Of a stretch of 64,000 nucleotides of DNA, positions 45,901 to 54,261 are shown in pieces. Under the pieces are notes generated by a model. The model ran no database searches. It was not told where the DNA came from and was given only the letters and a program-made list of their open reading frames with translations. Both the position numbers and the translations under genes were made by a program. Source of the stretch: Schistocephalus solidus (taxonomy: Eukaryota > Platyhelminthes > Cestoda > Diphyllobothriidea > Diphyllobothriidae); the NCBI GenBank assembly GCA_017591395.1, contig WEDG01006661.1:1-64000 (forward strand). Direction: 5' to 3'. Every line of letters begins with the position of its first letter. Positions within the stretch are counted from its first letter, which is position 1.

Positions 45901-48900
45901 TCATAGGGGGCAAACGGCTCGTCGGTCCATACTCGAGTCGTTAACTGTCATGATTTCATCACCGTTGTCGATCATTGGCGTGACGATTACTCGACATTTT
46001 GGCCAGCTCTCACCCGGACATATGATCACCCACGTCCTCCTCACGTGGCTGGTAAATGTTTGCCCAGACAAAATCGAAACACAGAATATGGAGGCGGAAA
46101 ATCCTCGCAGTTGTTAACTAAATGTGTGCCGGAGAACCACTAGTCAAGCAGTTCATGGCTAACACGGTTGTAACCTCTGGTGAGAATTTTGGCATCATAA
46201 AACTTGAAGAGGCGGTCGGGTCTCGCTGAATGATCCACGATCTGGGAGTTAGCGTCATTTCTCCTCACCGCTGCTGCATGCTCGGTCATCCGCCTGGGGA
46301 GTAATCTCTCGGTTTCGCTGGCGTATTTGCTTTGTCAAAAACCACACCAGATCCGTTAAATGACTCTCGACGTTTCCTGCCCTGGCACTGGGTCTTCTGA
46401 CCGCATGACATGGTGCCTGATGGTTGCCTCCGGTCTGTGTGCGACTCCAACCCCGAGTGGTGTAAGGAGGCAGCTGATGGCTTTCGAGACATTCTTCAGG
46501 TACAAGAGCGATCGCCAAAATTTGGGACCGGTTTAAGTTTGTCGTTCGTCACATTTGCATATGCAGTGGTTGATGAAGTTGCGTGGGTATCCATTCGCTC
46601 TAAGAACCCGTCGAAGATATTGTCGTTCAGTAACTTGGTCTTCTGGTCCACTGCAATGCGTATCTACACGCCGATGTATCGCCTTTACGAAACTGTGTTT
46701 GTGGCAAGTTGGGTGGTCGCTAATGAAGCTTAGTACTTGCGTTGTTGTTAGCTTCCGAAAGACCTTAGTTTTTAGACCAGCACATTCTTTGCGGCGGACA
46801 AAGCAGCCGAGGAAGACTAGCTGGTTGTTTTCTTCCTCATCCAGCGTGAATTGTATGTCTGAGTAGACGGCGTTGAGATGTTATTTAAATCCCAACACCT
46901 GATCCCGTTTGATAACGACGAGGTATCACCCATATATCGAGCCCAGAATTTCGGTCTGTGGTTTCGGAAGACCAATGACTCCAACCGTTGTAGGACCGCC
47001 TCACCTATGCTTCTCGAAATTGGCGAACGCATTGGCGTGCCTTTCACCTGCTCGTAGACTGTTCCGTCAAACGTGGAGTACGTTTTGAGACTGAACTTCA
47101 GGAGTTGGAGGATTTGGGCGTGTCGATCAAATCAACTGTCAGGTCCTGTGGAATAGAAGTAAAAGCAAATACGCCAGCGAAACCGAGAGATTACTCCCCA
47201 AACGGATGACCGAGCATGCAGCAGCGGTGAGGAGAAATGACGCTAACTCCCAGATCGTGGCTCATTCAGCAAGACCCGACCACATCTTCAAGTTTTATGA
47301 TGCCGAAATTCTCACCAGAGGTTACAACCGTGTTAGCCGTGAGCTGCTTGACTAGTGGTTCTCCGGCACACATTTAGTTAACAACTGCGAGGATTTTCCG
47401 CCTCCATATTCTGTGTTTCGATTTTGTCTGGGCGAACATTTACCAGCAACGCGGGGTGGATGTGGGTGACCAAATGTCCGGGAAACAGTTTGCCAAAATG
47501 ACGAGAAATCGTCTCGCCAAGTATCGACATCGGTGATGAAATCACGGCAAGTAACGACTCGAGTACGGATCGACGAGCAATCATCTCATCAACCACGACC
47601 CCTGGCAAGTACCACGAGGACTGCAAATGGAGTAGGCGGGTGATGGACAGACAACCACAACCAATAAATACTATGCCCCGTGTGCCCTCTATAACCCTTT
47701 TTTGTGCAGATGGGTTCGAGAGAGGATCAGAAACGTCCGGCTAATAGAACCCGTTTTCTACTTATCGTGTCTCCTTCCTCATGACTACTTCCTTGAACTC
47801 GCTCTTCGCTTCTATGATCAAACATCTGTTCCTTGATTAGTTTGAGCCGAGGCCTGGCCAAAATTTGCTTAAGAGAATTTTGGAAGACGTACTGAACTTA
47901 CTTTAACGGTGTCTTTTGTTTTCTTCTCAAAAATTGCATTCACTTCATCGGTAAGTCCCACGTTTCTGGCGAGCTCCTGTTGTTCGGCCTGTAGGCTATC
48001 TTGTCGTGCCATGAGCCCATTGACCCTGGCACCAAGGTTCTGGAATTGCACACTCAGATCGGTATTTTTGATCAGACTGTTGTACTTATTTTCTCGCATT
48101 CTTTTGTCCGAGGCCGTGTTGAAAGCATTCAGTAATCGTAGTTTTTTCTTCTCCAGTTCCTGCATAAGACTGAAAATTTGACCTCTAAGTTCATATAGGT
48201 GTATGTTTGCAACCCTGCAAACGATTCAAGTTCTAAGTGTTAAGTTGTTTTTTACGGCCCTTTTCCAGAAAAGATTACATAAGCAGAGTTTTTTTCGATT
48301 AGAGGTGGTCATTTAAGTAAACTTAAAATATTACTCATCGTGCAGCATAATCCGAGGATATTCGAAGAAATTTTATAGAACTCATAAGCAAAAATATTCT
48401 TCCTTTTATACAAAGTACATTTTCTTTGCATTTTATACTTGACGAAAGGGTATCTTACAGTTTTTAAAATGCTCCAATTACCGAACACTTTTGAACCCGA
48501 CCCTAAAAAGCCGACTTTTAAAACCGAAAAGTATGGAATTTAAACCATACATAATTTTCTTCCAGGTATATTAAAATAACAATTTTTTAAGCATGGTTTC
48601 ATTTTTAAAAAAATATTTTGCTTTATAAGGATACCGAACATCAATGGGAAAGTGCATAATAATTAGGTAATATTTTTACGAAGTACAGTTTTTGCAGGCG
48701 GTTGTAAAGAAGCTGGTTCAAAGGCCAGTATCCTTAGGTGGTCAAAATATCTGAGGATAATGTTTCACATTAGGTAATATCAAATGCCTACTTAAGTAAT
48801 ATTTTCCAATTTTTCGTGAGGTAGCACCTCTACTGGCTAGCCGATTTTCTTTAATAGAATTAACAGTTCACGCAAACCAGCAAATCCCATGTACGATCTG

Positions 48901-49481
48901 TTGGACATTCGTTGATGTCAGTTACTCAAGTTTTCACAAAAAAGCGGTCGCTCACCTACCACCTCGGTTTTTGTGGATTTCAGAAACTCTCTCGACCTTT
49001 TAACCTTTAATTGGAAAAAAGATAATGAGGCCGAAACACGCGTTTAAACTTTCATATGTTGACTACTGGCTATCAGTTCATAAATGCTTGACAGATGTCC
49101 CACTGACGCTTATGGACTTCGGCTCAAATGCTCAAAACCCTTATTCCGAATATTTTACTCCACTTCAGTGCTTTACTTCCGGATGAAACTAAAAATCGGA
49201 AATTTTGAAACTGGAGTATCTATGCGGTACTGAACCGAATCCCTCGCCGCAGCATCATGCAGTGGTAAAAATGGGTGAAAGTTTTGTCTGGCTAATCAGG
49301 CAGCATTTTACTAGATGACGGCTTATCCGGGTAAAACTTACAATTAACCCACTAACCAAAGACAGAAAACGGCGGGCAACATCTGTTCCTTCCATAATGT
49401 TTTGGTTTGACTCAAGTCTTCTGTTTAGCTTTCTCGTAATCTCCGGACAAATAAAGCTTATAAGGTGCACTCCGAGACACA

Positions 49482-49530
<49 letters not shown>

Positions 49531-49703
49531 GAATAACATGACCGACAAAGACAAGACCAGTCTCCCTTGTCTTTTGTCGGTCATGTTATTCTGCCTATAT
49601 CCTTAGCTGCCTTACGGCTGCTGGCGGGGGCTTGAGAGCTAGCCCCAAGGCACAACGGGACGAGTGAGTCCTGTAACCGATCGGTGACGCCCATCTACCA
49701 TTG

Positions 49704-49773
<70 letters not shown>

Positions 49774-50893
49774 TATCTGAAAAGTGACAAGAAAAACTCA
49801 GAAGTCCAAGGAGAAGTAGGATGTCCTGCAGCCCATTGGCTTTGTCCTACTTTTTCATTCGAATTCTTAAAAAAGAAACGCGAAAAAATTATACACCTAG
49901 TACAATCTTTATGATATATTTTTATAGTAAATCGGCCATGTATTTTTGGATTATGAGTGCATTCTTTTGACACAAGTAATTATCAAAAATTATATCAAGA
50001 GTTAGTGCGAGTGGCGATTAGTAAATAACAAACGTCTCAACGCAGTTCAACAAGGAAGTCTTCTGTCTGATGAATATGCCTTACTTTTAGACTAAACTCC
50101 TCAAACGCCTATTTTACAGAGAAGGTTGTATGATTACAAAGGTAATGACGTTAGGAATTTGGGTCAATACACAAAAATCCCAGCCATATCTCCAACGTGA
50201 GCTTTTGTCAGCAAATTACCATCGGAAGCCATTATTCCAATTAGCCATCTATAAATTAGTTTATAAAAACCGTTGCCTACCGACGCTAATTAACTACCTG
50301 TTTTTTTCAATGAGAAATCCTATGTCGAGGACGAAAAGCTCCTTCTTCTTTAGTTTTTCGTTTGCAATGGCTTCTTTAATCAATGCCATTTTTTCGTCCA
50401 TCTCCATCTTTCGTGCCTTGATTTCTGCAAACTGATCTAGCTGCCTTTCTGCATAGGTGAGCATAAATAAACAAAGCCCTCACTGCAAATATCCATTTCC
50501 TTCTGCATCTGAAGTGTAAACGCCTCAACAGCCTTCTGATGCCCGATGTAAAAAGCAATTTGTTCATCTGCGTCAAGTTGTTTTTGCGAGATGGAAGTGA
50601 CAAGAATTTCATTTAGAACGCAAAAGGTGTCATCTGCAATTGACTGGTAAAAACAACACCCTACGGCTTTTGGCTAGAGAAGCCTTGAGATATTCACAAA
50701 TTTCAGTGAAATTTTCGACCTTTTTAGATATTTCAAGATCCAGCTGTAGTTTTCGTTCTTGCAGAACATCACATTGTTTTTGAAGTCTATAGGGTTAAGA
50801 AAACAAAATTTACCTCTGGAAATTTTCTCCTAAAATACTTAAATGATTTTTAAAAATGGTGAATGTCTCCTCTTGATTCGTCATCTGCGTTAC
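39982..50893 (-). CDS. Coiled-coil protein gene, seven phase-compatible exons (partial)
   Basis: Exons on the - strand in transcript order: 50,893-50,814 (80 nt), 50,786-50,665 (122), 50,633-50,484 (150), 50,448-50,298 (151), 48,169-47,902 (268), 43,160-43,018 (143), 40,132-39,982 (151). Every boundary is GT-AG and every junction keeps the frame. The joined reading is about 355 residues of predicted coiled coil, for example QKQCDVLQERKLQLDLEISK, MDEKMALIKEAIANEKLKKK, MQELEKKKLRLLNAFNTASD, LSMEKEVQELREKILKVNA and MEEFVQYLHKEIWRTKE. An upstream candidate exon (51,674-51,626) ends in the matching phase. The first introns are 27, 31 and 35 nt. I do not recognise the family; rod-like ciliary or cytoskeletal proteins look like this. 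Start and stop are not fixed. Later introns hold SINEs and a PLE. Confidence 0.8.
40615..40895 (-). mobile_element. tRNA-derived SINE in an intron (- strand)
   Basis: On the - strand: GCCTGTGGCTCAATGTTTAG (A box), GCGGGTTTGAGCCTC (B box), then CCTGGGGTTGGTTATGGCTG, AGAAACGGTCATCC, a TTTTGGTCAGCAATGTTATT segment and the TCTGCTTATGCTACTAGCCG tail region. It is one of the more complete copies and lies downstream of the last proven exon's neighbour, between the exons at 40,132 and 43,018. Confidence 0.7.
40905..41090 (-). mobile_element. tRNA-derived SINE, 5'-truncated (- strand)
   Basis: The - strand begins with B-box sequence (GCAGGTTCGAGCCTAAG) and continues after a deletion into TCATTCTGCTTATATCACTA and the GC-rich tail with GGCGGGGCTCAAGAG and GATCGATGAGCGTCC. 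The tail matches those at 45,290-45,390 and 49,610-49,705. Confidence 0.65.
41105..41265 (+). mobile_element. tRNA-derived SINE, best-preserved head
   Basis: GCCCGTGGCTCAGTGGTTAG (A box) and GCGCGTTCGAGCCTC (B box) are followed by GGGCTTGCAACGTCTGGGGT, GGCTAGAACTGGATG and AGAACTGGCCATTCCAGTCA, then CTTGTCTTTGTCAC. The tRNA-like part would provide an internal RNA polymerase III promoter. The 3' GC-rich tail is absent here. Confidence 0.75.
41266..43017. other. Intron sequence, nothing firm
   Basis: No repeat family or exon is supported. An open stretch on the - strand at 41,941-41,735 (ending SNLAILWEAA) looks somewhat protein-like. Because the flanking exons join in phase without it, it is not needed for the gene. 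Confidence 0.4.
43255..43390 (-). mobile_element. Degenerate tRNA-derived SINE head (- strand)
   Basis: The - strand shows an A-box-like GACCCAATCGGTAGGGGCGG, a decayed B box (CTGGTTCCAAACTC) and the TGGTTGTGGCATGACTGACTG body. It ends where similarity to the family is lost near 43,255. Confidence 0.5.
43391..44939. other. Intron sequence, nothing recognised
   Basis: There are only short ORFs without family motifs. No tandem or dispersed repeat copy was seen. Confidence 0.4.
44940..45113 (+). mobile_element. tRNA-derived SINE, degenerate head and body
   Basis: The + strand has a decayed A box, a B-box-like GCGTATTTGATCCTC, then CAACCCGTGGGCTGCGTATG, GCTGGCCGATGA and CAGAAATTGAGTTTCTC. It continues with TTGTATATGTCGGTAAT before meeting an inverted SINE piece. 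Confidence 0.55.
45114..45392 (+). mobile_element. SINE 3' half with inverted copy of its own body at the 5' end
   Basis: Positions 45,114-45,213 are SINE body in - orientation and 45,214-45,392 are body plus GC-rich tail in + orientation. CAGAAGAACATTACCGA at 45,117-45,133 pairs with TCGGTAATGTTCTTCT at about 45,256-45,271. The tail GATCGACGAGCGTCTATCCA closes the copy. Confidence 0.6.
45400..45640 (+). mobile_element. SINE tail fragment followed by another SINE head
   Basis: At 45,408-45,475 there is a tail remnant (GGGGCTCAACG, GCGATCGGTCTGCGCCCTCT). At 45,492-45,640 a new head starts with CCACGGCTCAGTGGTAAGGG (A box), a decayed B box (TCTCGCGCCTC) and the body GTGGTTGGATATGGCTGGCT and AAAATGGCCAC. 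Confidence 0.6.
45850..47740 (-). mobile_element. PLE-2b, decayed Penelope-like element with inverted arms, in an intron
   Basis: The - strand at 47,047-46,817 encodes KGTPMRSPISRSIGEAVLQR and FWARYMGDTSS (the YVDD box is lost). Broken endonuclease sequence follows to about 46,255, including SETERLLPRRMTEHAAAVRR-like residues. The endonuclease and 3' part (about 45,850-46,330) recur inverted at about 47,165-47,740. The right arm carries about 90 bp more. It is a relative of PLE-2a with the same architecture and lies between exons 43,160 and 47,902 of the coiled-coil gene. Confidence 0.75.
48170..49485. other. Intron sequence with one hammerhead-like fragment
   Basis: AT-rich DNA without coding signal. 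At 49,030-49,043 CCGAAACACGCG repeats the 3' core of the retrozyme hammerhead, but the CUGANGA half and stem II are not found. Confidence 0.35.
49486..49527. repeat. (TA)n microsatellite left of a SINE
   Basis: A pure TA repeat ending where the inverted arm of the SINE begins at 49,528. Confidence 0.97.
49528..49705 (+). mobile_element. SINE 3' half with 5' snap-back hairpin, between two (TA)n arrays
   Basis: Left arm 49,528-49,555 pairs with 49,566-49,594 (28 bp and one bulged base) around a 10-nt loop. The right arm is genuine SINE body (TTGTCGGTCATGTTATTCTG) and continues through the GC-rich tail (GGCTGCTGGCGGGGGCTTGA, CCGATCGGTGACGCCC) to 49,705. Confidence 0.8.
49706..49771. repeat. (TA)n microsatellite right of a SINE
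   Basis: A pure TA repeat starting directly after the SINE tail. Confidence 0.97.
49772..50297. other. Intron sequence, nothing recognised
   Basis: Sequence between the right (TA)n array and exon 50,298-50,448. No motif or repeat was seen. Confidence 0.4.
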
Positions 50894-52839
50894 CTAAAAC
50901 AGACCGTAGAACATCATACGCAGTCTTCAAAATAAAATTGCAGTGAAATTTTTTAACAGTTAACAAATTGTTATGTGAACTTTCTCAATATTTATTGATC
51001 CAATATGAACAAATTGTTACGATTCCCTTGTAAAAATACATATTTATTATTTTAAATTTGACTTAAATGTGTTATTTTTCTAATTTTACAGGTCTTTGAA
51101 CATAAGAATGTCTTTTTTGCTTTAGAAAATCTCTCTGGTCTCTGTTTTGCTTACTCAGACGAAAGCAAACATGGAAATTAATTTCGAGCCAATATAATGT
51201 GGGTGATTATTGATCACCAAAGTTTTTAGAACTCAAAGTTCGAGCGGATATTTACTGTTTCCTTGTAAACCACACCCAAAGACCGAGTGCCAAAATTTTG
51301 AACCCAAAGGATGCGATTATGTCTAATTGAGGAAATCAGTGGGTTTTTTCAATATGCTTTTGGCTGGGTATAATTAAAGTTTGGCTCACATACTGAAATG
51401 AAATGGGTATACTACTGCTAACGATTTCGCGCAATATTCGATCGATATTCACGATAACAGCTAGCTTTCGTATTAAGCTGAGCATTTTAAACTTTTGCAG
51501 GTGTATAAAGCGGTAATGAAAGGACGCAGGAGCACGTTTGTTACATTCCGATACTCATTAAAAACGAATTTAAATCAACAGATCTATATTAGCATAGAAG
51601 TTGACCAACTGCTATTTCAACTTACTGTCCCATTTCCAGTATAATATCTTTGTAGAGCAAATTCCACTGGCAATCTAAACTGATTGCATTGAGTAAATAT
51701 TGTCAAATATATAGTATGCACTTGCCTTACTGCTTTGCTACTAGACATTTCAGGTGTGTCATTGAGCAAGATGATAAATATTTCAATTTATCTTATTCCT
51801 CCGACAAGTATATTTTTGTAAATAAAATTCCAGGTTTAAAAAGTCTTTTTATATGTTCATTTTGAGATTCTTACGTGAGAATACCTAAAGATCATCAGAC
51901 GTTTATGCAAACCCAGGTCGTTGAATGTAAACAGTTATTCGCCTTTCCAAAATTTTGAAGCAGTGGATTATTTTGGATGGCCAGAAATTTCACGGAACAG
52001 ATATATGTAGGAGACCAAACTCAGTATTAGCCGTCTAGGATATAACGCCTAAATTAGAAGTTTTGACGTAGGTTACAAAGCCCTTTTCGTAATTTTCCAA
52101 AACGCCCATTTCAGTGTGGTGGAACACAATTGGGCGAAGGCCATGATTGTTTTTAAGAGAAACTGTTTCACAAACCTATGGTTTTTGAATTCCTTGTTCC
52201 TCACTAATAAAGTAGTTTGGTTACTAAAGAAAGGACGCAGGTTGGGAAAGAATTAATAAATTTCAAGGAGACTCGAGTTGCGAACAATGTCGGCGAACAT
52301 TACTGCGGACGCAAACATAGTACGTGCACGAAAACCAGGCATTTTTGTGGAAGATAATGACCATCAGGTTATTGCGGCGTTTGGGCAACTACAACTAACC
52401 ATAGCATGTCCCGAATTCACAATTTTTATCATTAAAATTGTATTTTGTTCCGAAATATCGAAGAATGACACAGGATAAAACTCATTTAAAGCATGTTAGG
52501 GATGCTACATTGTTAATACCCATCTATAAATTTCGGATTAGTAGTAACACGAAGAATGTTGTTTTTATCGCTATTCACCCTGCAGTATTATTGGTCAGTA
52601 GGTGACTGTCTATGATTGAAATTGGTCGAATACGAAGACGTGATTAGACGAAAATTTGACGTAACTTAACTCGAACAGTAAAAAATATCCCAGAAGGGCT
52701 GCATGATGCTGCGACCGATAGTTTTCTTAGTCGGTGCACCAAATTATAAAATTTCAAAGTTGCTATTTCATTAGCTACATCCTCTTACAAAGATCTCTGA
52801 ATAATCTATTTAAGATTCAAAACATTTTCTAGACAAATT
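50894..52839. other. AT-rich stretch, possible upstream exon at 51,626-51,674
   Basis: On the - strand, 51,674-51,626 is flanked by TTTAG and GTAAGT and reads LPVEFALQRYYTGNGT, ending in phase 0 as the exon at 50,893 requires. Its 49-nt length makes it only a candidate. The rest has no recognised feature. Confidence 0.3.
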
Positions 52840-54241
52840 AAAAGGAATCACAGTTACACCTGACGAGGTCATGGTTTCATTCGATGTGGTCTCGCTTTTC
52901 ACCGCAATCCCCTTGATTGAGCGAGATCATGCACAGTCGAACTAACTCACGCCTACTTCACTGGTGTACCTGACGATGCTTTACTCCAACTCCTAGACCT
53001 TTGTCTTGAAATCAACTTTCCTTCTCCGGCCAATGCTATAAACAACTTAAAGGGGCCCGTATGGGGTTGCCTATATCCGGCTTCCTGGCTGAAGCTGTAA
53101 TTCAGAAATTGGAATCGATAGCTCTCCCTGGTGTTAAACCAAAATTGTGGCTGTGATACGTTGTTGGTACATTTGTCATTTTCAAGAAAGAACTGTTAGA
53201 CTTGCTTCATAAAAATCTAAACTCAACATTTCCAGGAATTTAATTCACGTTCGAAACGGTAGCTAATGGACAACTCTTATTTCTGGATGTCCTCGTACAT
53301 TGGAAAACTGATGGATCACTTCACCCATCAGTTAACCGCAAAGAAACATATTCTGAATTCATCCTACACTTTGAGAGTTATCATCCTATCTCTCACAAAA
53401 GTAGTTCTGTCTACAGTCTCCTAAATTGAGCCAAAACACACTGCTCTGATGAATAAAGTTATCGAGCAGAAATGAAATACCTCTTTAAATTGTTTTCTAA
53501 AAATAGACAACCACGTTACTTCGTGCATCGATGTCTGAAGCGGCAAGAATCCAAAAAGAAAGGTATTTTAAACAACACGGCCACCCAGGCACCCAAAACA
53601 ATGACCTGGCGAACTCTCCCATACATTTAAAATATATCAAAGCTTGTCGAAAGACAGCTAAGAAAACACCAGATACAAGTAGCACACCACTCTACATCTA
53701 CTTTACGCTCACAGTTTGTACACCCTAAGGACAGGATTGGCTACCTTGATAAAAAAGGTGTTGTCTACAAAATTCCATGTTACAGTTGTAATGCCGTTTA
53801 TTGTGGCTAAACTGGGAAATCTGTCTCAACCCGCCTACACGAACATCAGTTAGTGGTTATGCATACACTGGAAACAGGACATAAATTTGCATGGGAGAAA
53901 ACATGAATTGTTAACATTTACAAAATCAGAAAAGGCCGTGAGATTCCTGGAAGCAAAGCACTCATATGAGGCATGCATCAACCGGCATATCGATTTGGAC
54001 GCTGCATACAAAATCGTTAAAGAAAAATTCAAACATGCAGAATCAATCACGACGGGACGACAAAATGCACTCAACGCGTATTGGTTGAGATTTCGCCCAA
54101 CCTCAGAATCATTTATTAAACACGGTTAATTAATTAATTGTTCCTGTACACTGCCCATAGTCTGACGACGAGCTGGGGGACCAGTCTCGAGAATTTACGT
54201 ATTAAAGTTTCTATTTTCCCTAAGAATTTCTTATTTTCTTT
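52840..54241 (+). mobile_element. PLE-3, decayed Penelope-like element
   Basis: The + strand gives broken RT: ITVTPDEVMVSFDVVSLFTA at 52,850-52,905, then DDALLQLLDLCLEI, GLPISGFLAEAVIQKLE near 53,065-53,115 and a lost catalytic box (YVVGTFVIF instead of YVDD). LFLDVLVHWKTDGSLHPSV follows. The endonuclease has VYKIPCYSCNAVYCG, a stop, then TGKSVSTRLHEH at 53,757-53,850. The C-terminal part is open at 53,887-54,129. A 3' UTR of about 110 bp follows and ends at a short TA run (54,242-54,261). Confidence 0.75.
53887..54129 (+). pseudogene. PLE-3 ORF C-terminal fragment
   Basis: 80 open codons: KSEKAVRFLEAKHSYEACIN, RHIDLDAAYKIVKE and RPTSESFIKHG. Its position after the GIY-YIG core and before the 3' UTR makes it the C-terminus of the PLE-3 protein. 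It is separated from the core by a frameshift near 53,880. Confidence 0.6.
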
Positions 54242-54261
54242 TATATATATATATATATATG
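54242..54261. repeat. Short (TA)n run after PLE-3
   Basis: About 20 bp of TA repeat at the 3' boundary of PLE-3. Confidence 0.9.
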
